Of a stretch of DNA of 64,000 nucleotides, positions 35,752-46,822 are shown in pieces. The stretch comes from Rhizoclosmatium globosum. Taxonomy: Eukaryota; Chytridiomycota; Chytridiomycetes; Chytridiales; Chytriomycetaceae. The translations under genes and the position numbers were made by a program. The stretch is taken from positions 124,001 through 188,000 of the forward strand of contig MCGO01000042.1 in NCBI GenBank assembly GCA_002104985.1, read 5' to 3'. The notes beneath the pieces were generated by a model. It worked only from the letters and a program-made list of their open reading frames with translations, did not search any database and was not told where the DNA came from. Each line of letters opens with the position of its first letter. Position 1 is the first letter of the stretch.

Positions 35752-36140
35752 AGCTTAAAATGAGAACTGATTTACGATGAAGGGAAGCAATGTGCGTGAT
35801 TTGCAATATTCATTATTAATATGTTTCATCCAAATTAATAATCTTTAGAAAATAAACATCTAAAGCAAATGAACAATCTCCCAATTCAGAGATAATATAA
35901 CACATATCATATTAATACCCCTGCCACAAGCATCAACATAAAAAGGGAGAAATTAGGTAGAAATTTGCAGAGAAATTTGGGCTAAATCTCACAATCTATG
36001 AAGTCTCTTTTTGGTAGATGCTTTCCCTCCCCTCTCTTTTAATCTCTCTATTTTAGATTGAATGTGTGAAGGCAAAAATTTGATCACATAACATTCCATT
36101 GAGTGACAGTTTCACTTTTTCGCACTTCGTCGCACTAAAT
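35752..36140. other. intergenic stretch, no gene seen
   Basis: AT-rich 389 bases between two genes on the same strand. It contains aataaa-like sequence near 35850, suitable as a 3' processing signal for the upstream gene, and presumably the promoter of the downstream gene. No coding model. Confidence 0.45.
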
Positions 36141-37826
36141 ATGTCAACTCAACGCCAAAGAGTACTTGGGTCTATAGCAATTGCCGTAGCACTAATGCAG
36201 ATGTGCATGATCATACTGTACTTCAATATGCCAGTGAAAAGCCACGACGATGAAAGATACACCGCTGACTTTGTAACACCAACAGAAGAGTACTTTAAGC
36301 CATCGCTATCAGTTGTAGTCCCAGTACCAGCTCCTCTCAAAGAACACAAAGTTCCTCGTCCTCCGCTTCCACAATACGATCTTGATGATGCAAAAGAGGA
36401 ATGTTTCCGATCACAACCGAACACTTGCTTCTTTGATTTTAAATGGCGTCCAATCCCACAAGTCCTTATTCAAAAGCGTTCAAGACATCCAAGAACGAAT
36501 CAATGGCTGCCAGTGAAACGACCTTACTCAAACCATACTCGAAAGCTGCAGCTGCTGTACTACTGCCACCAGGAACACTACAGAACCTCAATGGACCGCT
36601 TCCTGTACGACGAAATTGATTCAGCCGTTACTCATCCTGGAATTAACGTCTCCTTCTGGGGACCTGCATTTCCAAGCTGGAATGATCACAAATCAGTAAT
36701 CGAGAACATCAATTCCCACTTTCAAAATATGACCTTTGACATCATTTATTCGATGGATCACTGGCAGTCTCAGTTTCCAACTACCGCAGTGGCCGTGTCA
36801 ACGATTGGTGAGCGATAATCCATGTTTTGAATGTGTCTAAAATCAATATGTGGTTTAGGTGATTGTCACACTCCGCATGACTGTCAAAAGGCGATTCAAT
36901 CATACGACGATGTCATTGCTTTACGATACGCGGGTGAAATTGTGGACTTGTTTCGCCCAGAACAGTGGAAGGAAACCAATTCCCTAAAAATGGACGAAGC
37001 ATTACAAAACAACAATACCCATGAATTCAAATACTTAAAGAACCGTGAAATGCCGTTGTTTGTTCAGTAAGTCTTCCGTTAACAGGCTTTTAAATTTTAA
37101 ATGCGCCTTATCAGTAATCCCGACTGTGCCCCCGAAGACGTCTTCTACCCATCGAAGCTAAACGAAACCCAAAAATGGCACCACCCACGAATCTATCCAG
37201 CCCAACTATTCGGCTCCACATGGGGCGAACTATACCCTCTCCGCGACAAAATGCGAAACGGAATCCACAAAAAGATCATTTTCAATGCAACCGAGTTCAG
37301 TCACCCTGGCTACAACATCTTTGTCAACTTCACCAAACCCAACTACCCTGTCGGCCAGTACCGCCCCAAAGACCCCAACACAGCCCACCTCCGAGCCCAA
37401 CAAGCCACATACGCGAAAGCTATGCGTGAAACTCAAATCTGTATGTTTGATTCAAGTCGAGTGCGGAAAGCAATTCGAAAGTATCATGAAGCGTTTTTGA
37501 GTGGATGCGTTGTTGCTGCTGATATCCCTCTTGAGATGGAGGAAATATTTCGAGATGTTACGATTCCGTTGCGACTTGATATGAGTGCAGAGGAAGTGAA
37601 TGATATTTTACAAGAGTATTTGGCAGATAAAAAGAGGCTTGCGTGGATGGCGAGGGAGGCGTTTTATAGGGCGAGACAGCATTGGACTTGTAGGAATAAG
37701 GTGGATCGGTTAATTGAGAGTGCGGCGAGGTTGCTGAATGGGGATAAAGGGTATTGGTTCCCTTTTGGATTTAGTGCTGGATGCAGAGATTATCCGTGGG
37801 GAAACAACACAATGTGGTGCCAATAA
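36141..37826 (+). CDS. type II membrane protein, glycosyltransferase-like (CgeB/GT1 style)
   Basis: Three exons: 36141-36807, 36859-37066 and 37115-37826, 528 residues. A short cytosolic end and one signal-anchor helix (about residues 10-29, IAIAVALMQMCMIILYF) are followed by a proline-rich stem and a lumenal domain, the layout of Golgi glycosyltransferases. The domain has paired cysteines, several NxT/S sequons, and a C-terminal block ICMFDSSRVRKAIRKYHEA then LSGCVVAADIPLEMEEIF. The latter resembles the donor-binding end of GT-B enzymes of the CgeB/exostosin-like kind, where a conserved Glu and the GCVVVAD strand line the nucleotide-sugar pocket. No DxD motif stands out. Donor and acceptor unknown; the call is by resemblance. 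Confidence 0.6.
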
Positions 37827-38175
37827 ATAGTGCTTACCATCAATATCCTATAATTTATCGTAGAGTAAAAACGAATTGACAATAGTAACAAAGCATTCCC
37901 AAACAAATAGTCTTATTTTTATCAATTTCTTGTAAGTACAAAGGGGGACACCTCAATAAAGCTCCCCCAACCCATCCCAACACCCATTCCAAAACCCCTC
38001 CAAACAGCAAAAGCAAAAAACAATAAATATCGAAATCAAAATATCCCACCCATACAAAGACAAAAACAGACAAAACGAAAAAGAAAACCCTCCCATCCAG
38101 CAAATCTACAAAAAAAAACCCCAGAAACATCTACAAATGCAGGAAAAAACGAAAAACAAACAAACAAACAGTATC
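37827..38175. other. convergent 3' region, no gene seen
   Basis: About 350 bases between two genes ending tail to tail. A/C-rich on the plus strand with long A runs near 38110; consistent with 3' untranslated sequence on both sides. No supported coding exon. Confidence 0.45.
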
Positions 38176-40568
38176 TTACACAACCCGATTCCTAACAGCC
38201 ATACTAACTTCCCGTCTCTGCACCTCCTCCAACTGCATAGCTTCCACAGCCCCATTCAAGTCACTCGAAACACTTCCCACCACAACACTACTACTACTCC
38301 CACCCCCACCTTCCTCACTCACAACCCCAATACCCCGTCTCCCAACACTCCCCCACCCACCACCTCCACCTACACCTGCCCCAAACCCAATAGAGTCCCG
38401 CCGCCCACTCAACGCAGGCGACCCAAACGACATGGGAGCGTCGTCCACACACGGAAAGGGAACAACCGCAGGCCAAACACCACTCTCCACTTTCTCCGGT
38501 CCAACAGAGACAACACCTCGACACCCGTAACACAACCCGCGGCTCTGCTCCCGTGTCGCAGGCCCGCCGGTTTGTACAACCACGCGAGTCGGGGCTGTGG
38601 TCTGCATGTAGCATGGGTGTGCTTGGAACCCGGTGAACTTGGAGTCGAGTTGCTGGTCGATTAGTTTCAGGAGGATTGTGCTGATTTGGAAGGTTGTTGT
38701 TTTGGGGACGGAGGCGGGTGTGGTTGCGGGTTTGGTTTTGGGTGGCGCTTGCGGTGGTGGTAGGAGGAGGCGTGTGGAGTGTGGAGGGCTCTTGGTGGGA
38801 CTGGTGTTGAGGAGGAGAGTTTCGCGAATGATTCGGTGAAGCTTGTTGAGAGGGGTTCGGCTGCTGGGGAGAGGAGGGATGGTTGTGGGGAGAGGGTGGA
38901 GGCGAGAATGTGGGAGTTTTCTGTTGGGTTGATGGGGAGGTGGTGGTCGTCTGATGCATCACGGGCTCGCTTGAAGGAGGAAGACATTTCAGAGACTCTT
39001 GGTGGGGTTGGGTACGATTGAATGGCTGTGAGTGAGGAGGAAAGCATAGACGTTGTTGCAGGCGAAAGGGATGATGATAATGATGATTGAGTTGATGAAG
39101 ACGATGAGAAAGTTGCTACAGTTGCTGATGATGCTGTTGTTGCGACAGTCGCTGGTGAGGTAAATGATGAAGAGGACGAAGTGGCGATGGCTGATGACGG
39201 AGCAGGAAGTTGAGTTTCAGTGAGAGGTGCCAATTGAGATAATTGGGATTTAGCGTGTTGGTTTTGTTTGGTGATGGCCACAAGATAGTCCATAAAATTG
39301 TCATAGGTGGCGGCAGAGTCAGTGTGTCTACGCCTTGTCTTGATTGTGCCAGAAGCAACAGATTTACTGTACAAGTGTGGTTGTCCATCCATTTCATCGT
39401 CTGGAATGAGACGTGTGGACTCCATGACAAATGAGGTACGACGTTTGTTTTTGTGAGCATATTCAACAGTGTCTGGAGAGGCGGAAGCATCGCTGGCTGT
39501 AGTAGTAATAATCAAAGCGGGGCCATCTCCTCCACTAGCAGAGTTCGCAGGGGAGACTTCACGTGTGACTAAAACTGGGGAGCACATTGAGGCACGGCGC
39601 TTCTCACGCATCATGGCATGCCACCAACGTTCCACAAAACGTTCTTGGACCATATTGCGGTTGTATGCCTTTGGATCAGGGTGTAGTCTAAAGGGGTCGA
39701 CTTGCCAGTCTGTGGCATGGAACTGCAGCGACTGTGGTCTGTAGTGGCGCAACAGAGTGATTGCAGTCAATGGATCAAATCCGTACTTGTTGATGAGGTA
39801 GATGGCAAGGAAAGTGCCCGTGCGACCCACACCTGTTTTTGTTTTGTTGTTTTAGGATGGGCAAGAAAGAGGGATAAGACACACCAGCCTGGCAGTGAAC
39901 CACGACCTTCTTTCCCCTCTGAATCGTCTTTGTTGCCTCCTTCAAAAACACATCGATTTGTTCGAAACGCGGAACCGAGCCATCTGGGATTGGCAGAAAC
40001 AGCACACTAATGTCCTTATCGTGGACATCGGCAAACAGGTCCTTGTCGAATGCATCGTCTGAGTGACCGCACTTTGCACAGGACCCGGTGTACTCGTACT
40101 CATCGTCATTAGTCATCAACGAAGGCGACGGCGAAGCGGGTCCGTCCCACTCGGCGCCAAAGTCAAAGAGCAGTTCCGCATCGGCGTTGATGTGTTCGAG
40201 GTGGTTGTTGTTGTTGACGCCACCTTCTTCTTTGTTCTCGGTGGCGACACGGCCGCCTCGGTCAAGTTGACAACTAGTCCGACATTGTGTGCGGCGAGGG
40301 CCTTCCAGTGTCGCCGTTCTGTTTGCCTCAAGTTAGGTGCGTTGGTTGGCTACAACAACAAAACAAAACAACACTAACCAGTCGGCGCGCTGGATCCACC
40401 AATCATCGCATCAGTGTCAATCCACGAAAAGTGCCATGGAAGGTCAACGTGCTTTGGGTAGTGTGTTGAAGTAGGCTGAGGGAGCCCGCACTGGCTAAAC
40501 ACTGTTTCACCAGTACCAATACTGCTTCCACTAATGCTCCCACTGCCAACCTCAATTGCACTCGCCAT
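38176..40568 (-). CDS. dual-specificity protein phosphatase with long Ser/Thr/Pro-rich tail
   Basis: Catalytic exons: 40568-40379, then 40318-39885 and 39832 onward. The phosphatase loop is HCQAGVGRT (HCx5R), split by an intron after the GCT of Ala. Supporting features are GLVVNLTE (strand before the substrate pocket) and LFLPIPDGSVP containing the general-acid Asp region. Two frame changes occur inside apparently coding DNA, near 40225-40262 and near 38700. Each can be explained by a lost base, or by introns 40223-40150 and 39015-38951; both models close in phase. After the domain come a positively charged stretch, long Ser/Thr/Ala runs, and a second conserved-looking block (ILLKLIDQQLDSKFTGFQAH, CYGC) to the stop at 38176. 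It should dephosphorylate Tyr/Ser/Thr or another phosphate; substrate unknown. About 710-715 residues in either model. Confidence 0.7.
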
Positions 40569-40858
40569 GTAACAAGTCTCTTGTCTTGATGTTGATGTTG
40601 TTGTATCAGATAGCTAAAGGTCACAAGAAAGGTAGCACCCCAAAAGAGGCGTGTGCTGTCAAGTGATCAAACTGGTTGGAAGAAAAACAGAGCCACCGCA
40701 CTCAGAATGAAATTTTCCGAAACTCGATTGCGTTTCACTTTTGCCCGAAATGGTGAAGTTATAATAACATGCTTTAAAACAATTGCAACAAGAGCTGGCC
40801 CATCATGCCCCCAAATACCCCCCACTGCCTGCAACAAATTCAACGTCAAGTCCGCCAA

Positions 40859-42523
40859 CTACTTCCTGCATCCACATGGCACATTGGTGCTGTTACTACT
40901 GTTTTGACTAGAAATACTTCCAATCGTCCAATCCACAAGTGACACCTGTCCTTTGGAAAACACGGCAGAATATGCCCCACTTGCCAAAAACCCAACAAGC
41001 TGAGCCGAGGAATTCAAAGCTCGATTCGCACTGCTACTCAAATCGCGATTCAAACTGACTGGCAACACTACATCCTTCTGCCCCAACGTCATTCCAACCT
41101 CATCCACTTTCAATAAGGCTGTCGGCTTCCCACTCACCAACACAGAACACTCAACGTTTTCAAATGCCGGAAACTGCAACGGACTTCCCTTGTTTACAAC
41201 CCCGTCATCATCCATATTCTTGATGTGCAAATGAACATTGGTCGACACTACACCCCCGACATTTCAGTGGATCCGCCGTAACTTGACTAACGAAAGACGT
41301 CCCATTCCATCCAGTAACAAGATCCACAACACGAAAAGTATTCTCCACACCAACCCATTCACAGGAAACACACCTCCCACAGTAACATCAACCACCATCA
41401 TCAACTTCATCTTCAGCTCAGGTTTATCGCTTCAGACCCACCACCACCAACAACAATCTTCACAAACTCCGCCAACACAGTCGAATTCGGAAACAACACC
41501 TCAAAATCCGTCGCATTATACGTGACACGATCCCCTTCAACGTCATCTCCGCCGGAAACGACTCAATCTCCGCAACAGTCCTCCACTCCACCACCTCCTC
41601 GAATCTACCACCAAAAAAGGGAGTCAATACTCATTTTAACAAGTAACCAAAAAACATACCATTCCCAGAAACACTCAAAACCCATGAGACCCCTCCCCAA
41701 CCCTCCCCGAAACCCCCAACGGCATCTGATACCCAACCTTATCCACCTCCATATCCATCTTCACCCCACCTCCCCCACCTCCCCCTCCTCCCACATCTCC
41801 CGCCAAATACTCTGTTACGCGTAACTTCGTAACCCCCATAAACACCTGCGACCCGCCCACGATTTGAGACTCCGCAAACACGCGTGCATGAGAGACGGGA
41901 GGATGAGTTTCCAGAATACGAGGAGGGTTGTGGTTGTTAGGAGGGTAGGGTTGTGAGTGTGTATAGGATGCAGAGGTGGGTTTTTGAGAGGCGTGGGAGG
42001 AGGGGTGGGAGGGAGAGGAGGAGGAGGGGTTTTGTGCTGTGTGTGGATGTGGTGTCGTTGGTTTCTGGGGTTGTGGGGGTGTGGTGGGACGGTTGGTTGT
42101 TGGGGGACGGACGAGGGTTGTGTCTCCTGTGATGCTTGTGGGTTTTGGTAGTGGATAAATAGGGAAGGTTGTTGTGGTGTTTCTTGGGGCGCGAGAGGTG
42201 TGGTTGGTTTGTGTGGGGTAATTATTGATTCCTGGGCCATTTCTTGCATTCGGAAGGATTGAATGTGGGTTATGTTGTTTCGTTGTTTATGGACTTTGTT
42301 GGAGACGGAGGATGAGGGGGCTGGAGAGGGGAGGTGGTTGATTCCTGGGATGTCGAGATAGTGTTTTTGGTCAGGTGAGTATTCAGGGAAACGCGATTTG
42401 GTTGTGCGGACTGGTGTTGTCCATTGTGGTTGTTGTTGTTGGTTTGTTTGTGTGTTGATTTGTTACTTCGGTGATTTTCACTGGGTGTCGGTGGTGAAGG
42501 TCTGCTCCCGCGAACTGAGACAT
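40859..42523 (-). pseudogene. broken membrane-anchored protein gene, frame lost several times
   Basis: Coding-like segments succeed one another on the minus strand but in changing frames. In order: an ATG at 42523 (MSQFAGAD); a Pro/Gln-rich cytosolic part with YSPDQKHYLDIPGINH; one transmembrane stretch (LLTTTTLLVFWKLILP); then outer-domain pieces FAESQIVGGSQVFMGVTKLR, KMDMEVDKVGYQMPLGVSG, RVTYNATDFEVLFPNSTV, VVDVTVGGVFPVN, NTFRVVDLVTGWNGTSF and, from 41248 to the stop at 40859, an intact end. Joining them needs about five or six one-base additions, near 41890, 41690, 41540, 41430, 41360 and 41270. The layout (cytosolic tail, one helix, repeated V-x-strand pattern) recalls fungal DUF3712/LEA2-like proteins; weak resemblance only. 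It may be a real gene read with consensus errors. Confidence 0.5.
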
Positions 42524-42674
42524 TGTGCGCCAGCTGATACTATTTCAGGCAGTTTCTTGAGGTATGCATTCTCGAGAACGGTGGGATGCTCGGTGGGATT
42601 TGCTACGGACATGCAAGGGGGTTGAATGGAAGAATAGAATTGGCTTGTAACACAAAAATCTATTTCCTCATCAT

Positions 42675-43441
42675 TTATCCTAATAATTCCGGTCCATCGG
42701 TCTTACGCTTCTTTTTCCCGGCAGAATCAGACTTCTTTACAAACTTGCGCCAATCGTTGATTCGTGTCTCTCGCCCTTCCTCCCACTTTTTATCATTCTC
42801 CAGCTTCCTCTTCCTCTCTTCCGCAATACGGCTTTCTCCTCTTTTTTCCGCTCCACTTCGTTCTTTAATCGGATATTGTCACGTTGGCCCTGATCCATCA
42901 ATAGCCGCCGAGTCTCCACCTTGACGGCAGCAACCAAAACATTAAATTCTTGCGGGTTCTTTTGTTCGTCTGGGATCACTGCATTTGCCGTTGAAGTAGC
43001 AGTTGGTTTGATGAGGTTCTTCGTTTGAAGACCGCCACCCTCGCCTCGGCTGTCCAATCCATCCATTAATAAGTACAACAAACAACCAACAAACACCACA
43101 CACTCACCAACAAGGCCGAGCAGCCAGTTCCGCTTCCCCTCCTCCATCAGTTCGCTCTCAGCCTTCTTGAGCATTTCAAAGGCGTCCTGTGCGCGTGGGT
43201 GTTTGCACTTGTCCGGGTGCAGCAACAGACTCTTTTTGCGGTACGTTACTTTGATGTCCTTTTCCTCGAGTTTGCCAAAGAGCCAGGGCTTCGCATCGAG
43301 TTCAAGCACTTCGAGTGGGTTGGATGCCTTGGTTGCCAGCCCGAGGATCCGCTCGGCTTCGCGGTCTTGGTTGAACGACGTGCTTTCAACCCGCAGGAAC
43401 GTGTCGATGTTGAAGTTGGCGTCGGTTGTGGTTGTCGACAT
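42675..43441 (-). CDS. DNAJC8-like J-domain protein (splicing-associated), two frame breaks
   Basis: Exon 1 is 43441-43108 and exon 2 is 43049-42675. The N-terminal J domain has NPLEVLELD, a YRKKSLLLHPDK helix with the HPD triad, and AFEMLKKAESEL. Then come a basic coiled coil (EVERKKEEKAVLRK) and a C-terminal WEEGRETRINDWRKF block, all collinear with DNAJC8/spf31, a nuclear co-chaperone found with spliceosomal proteins. To read the whole protein, one base must be regained at about 43020-43035 (run of A) and another at 42812-42832. With both, the length becomes a whole number of codons (about 236 residues). Because DNAJC8 is widely conserved and both sides of each break remain coding, sequence error is more likely than decay. 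Confidence 0.75.
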
Positions 43442-43527
43442 TTGGTGGTGGTTTCTTGGTTTCTTTGTGGACTGCGCATCTCCTTTCTCTTTTTTAAGTA
43501 TATTTATTTGGAGGAGAGAGAATAAAA

Positions 43528-46171
43528 TCAGTAATATCTTCTCCCATTTTTGAGTGCTCGAACTAGTGATGGTTTCTCAACAATAATCTTTCCTATGTCC
43601 TCTTCAATCGTTGTGATAGACTCTCCAATTCTGCACTTCACATCCAATCGCTGCCATATTGCGTAGGTTTCAGCATTGCACAAGTCGTTTAGACCCATTC
43701 CAATGTTGGCAGACGATTGCAACAATGTAATCAAATAAACAGGCTCTTGACAAGCACGCACAGCAGGACCAATAGGAGATGGAGAAAATAGCCAGAGACT
43801 GAATGCTAATATCGATATGATCGACGCGAACATTTGGATAGCAAGAAACACAACCGAGGCAATGTATCCCGACTGCATGATAGCTATTCGACTTTGCGTA
43901 GAAGAAATAAGGTTTTTTCTTGGGCACTGTGTTCCTTTCGGTATGTATGTTCTCTGAATCGCCCCCTTGAACAGAATTGCATACATTGTCTCCATTCCTG
44001 CCTCCACAAGTGCCCGGTCTATACCTATCAAATTAGGCGTAGTCCACCACAGTAGAGGACCTAAACTTCCGGGCACTGTTGCTGGCGTCAGATAAGAAGA
44101 TACTGGTCCATTCAATAGTGCATTCACAGCGAACGATAACCAAGTTTTTACATCAGCAGGCCCTATAACTGCCACAGAACTCACTACGTTTGGAGCTATA
44201 GATGCTGTTGTTCCGTCGGTCATGAAAGAAATCTCAAGTAACCGTTGTTGGTGATTATTCATTGTTGTGGAACAGACTAAAGGCTGAGATAGTATCGGAT
44301 TGAGACCGGCACATAGCCCATAGCCGCTGAAAAGATTGGATATTACGATTGAATCATTGTTTGTGATAACTCCGAATGTGATTCCTGGCATTCTATTGAG
44401 ATTCAGGTACTCTTGTAAAACCTGATCCACATGGGATGGATCTACTCCAGCAGCAACAAGACCAGCACTCGTGAGGTTTTTCGAACATTTACAGCTTGTG
44501 GAAATATCAACAGAAACTCCAAGTCCTTGAATCACGTCTCCATTGTTCACGACAGATATGAGAGCAGGCGGAAACATGGCCGTGGTAATATTGACACTCG
44601 TTTCAGAGCGCATTATGCCGAGTGAGGAACCAAACACATATTCTGCGACCCCACTCTCAGCATCCAAAGTAGGCCAATTTCGATCCACTGGCTTAGTTTT
44701 TGAGCCTTGCACAAAATAAATACAATCGCTGACATCATTGTAACTTGCATATCTTGATGCACTCAAAGCAATAGCACTGATCGGCACCAATACTTTAATC
44801 GCTTCCAATGCAACCCACAGAAACGCGGCCCTCGAAAGCATTTTCCTGTATTTACTCGTCAGAGAAAGACTCTGCGAAAACGTAACCTTCTGAAACGACG
44901 AAGCCTGCATGAATCCACACACTGCAAAACTGAATCCATGTTTCTTCGACAGATGAAACCCTGCAACACACGACCCCGCTTCACTCAGGCTCCAAATGCA
45001 AACGACATTGCAAACAAGCAAGACAACAAGAAGAATAATTCCTCCGAATTGATTCACGAGAGACGCTTGGATACTGATAACAACACCTGACCTCGCTTGG
45101 TCAAGCAGTACAATCAGACATCCGTTGAGTAACACAGAGAGAATAGACCACTTCATTTTCTTGATGATGGTACTCCACGTCTCTGTAATTTCACGATTCA
45201 AACCACCATTCATCGAATTTGTTGAAGCAAGCGATTTAGACCTCGCAACCGTCTGCTTGAGATTGCCACCGCTTCCAGACGAAGACGTACTCTCTTTTCG
45301 ATCAAATTGAACGTCTTTTTTTGTGTGTGGCTCTTTTGCGATTTCAACTGACGAGGCTTGTTTCAGTTTTTGGACTCCGCTCGATAGACGTTCCATGAAC
45401 GTCAATTGTTTTTGAGACGTTTCATTTTCTTGTTCAGGGATTGCTATGGAATTAAAACGCGTTATCAGGATGTATGTATGCAAAAGCTGAACTTACGCGA
45501 AAATGTGGAATATTCCACATCATTGTTCATTGAAACCCTTCGCGGGCCTTTCGCTGATGTGACAGACAAACGGTTACTGGTGTCTGAATTCTCATCGCTA
45601 TGTGATGACATTGCGTGAAAAATGGCCTTCGTTTCTACAGCCTTTTTCAAAATGGAAATCATATCGCTACTGCGTTTTCGTTCCATTTTTGGTGCCTCTT
45701 CTTTCTCGGACTCGACGGACGTTCTCCGTGAGGCGCCATGTTTTGCTTCTATCGCCCTATTTTCCTGCATTTTCTCTTGCACGGCACTTCTCATGATGGT
45801 TTTCAATTCCGCTAAGGACCGTTTCTTTCCTGACTGCGAAACTGTGCTAACTCTCTCAGGAATCACTTCTGTATTGGTGTATATTATGAGAAGAGTCTGT
45901 TTTCTTCACATCAATTTATACCTTTGCTTCCGGTTGGTTGGACTTCGGGAATAGTTACACCGACTTCATTTGACTGTATCTCGACAAGGTGGGAACTAGG
46001 GATTTGAATCTCCTTTTGAATACTGTCGGGTAAAATTGTGTTTGATCCAGGAGGTCCACTCTGAGACATCAACCCCGGCAGTGCGGGCGCGTCTTCAGGC
46101 TTACAATCTCTGTTATTCTCAACAGTGGAATCCAGCCGAGGCAAATAGTTTTTTGAACTGCGTCTCGACAT
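43528..46171 (-). CDS. family A-D multi-pass membrane protein, member A
   Basis: Exons 46171-45922, 45868-45497 and 45443-43528, 845 residues. I do not recognise the family. The first ~285 residues are charged, Ser-rich and likely cytosolic. The conserved core starts with REITETWSTIIKKMKWSIL and contains hydrophobic segments (LLNGCLIVLL, GGIILLVVLLVCNVVCIW, FLWVALEAIKVLVPISAIAL). A large outer domain has conserved Cys (NDVSDCIYFVQ, CKC, CSTTMNNHQ), NxT/S sites and blocks AEYVFGSS, MTDGTTASIAPN, WWTTPNLI and METMYAILFK. A further membrane segment follows (AFSLWLFSP). The end is almost invariant among copies: NAETYAIWQRLDVKCRIGES then PSLVR and a basic-aromatic terminus (RRYY). Four copies lie in this 17-kb region, all on the same strand. 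The terminal RYY/KYF could be a sorting or docking signal; this is inference. Confidence 0.85.
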
Positions 46172-46222
46172 TTTGGGGGTTTACCGACGAGATTGACAAG
46201 GGATTTACGATGAATTTATAAT

Positions 46223-46717
46223 TTATTGAATAACCAAAAAAATTAGGATAGCGACGAGAGGATCTAGAGGAATACTCTTTCGACTGTCACTGAAAGTGGT
46301 TGTCGAAAAAGCACCTTGCTTGACAGCTGAGTTACATGTTTGTACTAAAGTTATAAGCAGTGGACTACTTGGACACGACCGTTGACATGACGACATAAGC
46401 TGTTGATTTGTCTATTGATCGCATTTTTAGGAAACAGGTATGAAGATGGTTGATGTAAATCTCACGCAAATGTCTTTAAGTGTTGCTTCAGAATTCAGAC
46501 TGTTGAAACAACTATTTATGCAAGGATCCGCGGAGCCAGCCATTTTCCCAATAATCCCCGCTGCAGTGCTAATAGATGGTACGGAAGCTTCGACTAAAGT
46601 TGACAATTGAGCTCCATTGTTACTATTTTGGTTGGATTGACTGTTTTGACGAGGAACGACAGCTGCGAACGCAGACAGAAACGAACAAGCAACTATAATA
46701 ATTTGGTTTGGATACAT
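46223..46717 (-). CDS. small cysteine-rich secreted protein with GPI-type tail
   Basis: Two exons, 46717-46466 and 46399-46223, 142 residues, between members A and B in the same orientation. A signal peptide opens it (IIIVACSFLSAFAAV), followed by a Gln/Asn/Ser-rich stretch. The second half has six cysteines in pairs: DPCINSC, DIC, SSCQRSCPSS and QTCNSA. The end is a hydrophobic tail of about 13 residues (PLVAILIFLVIQ) directly at the stop, after a polar spacer, as in GPI-anchored proteins. The Cys spacing is reminiscent of CFEM-like or other fungal cell-surface modules but does not match one that I can name. Splicing at TGC|gtgaga is needed to reach the cysteine-rich end; without it the protein stops after 96 residues. 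Probably a surface protein; function unknown. Confidence 0.65.
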
Positions 46718-46822
46718 TTTGATTTAGTTGAAGTGGAGGTCATAAGGTCGAAGTATTTAGAAGCCAACCAACCCTTGTTCATACCAGCGGGAAAAAAGGA
46801 ATAGCTGAACTTTATTTTCGAT

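Noticed and set aside
43528..43560. Alternative genetic code
   Set aside because: All three standard stops end convincing genes and none appears inside conserved domains except at the discussed one-base frame losses.
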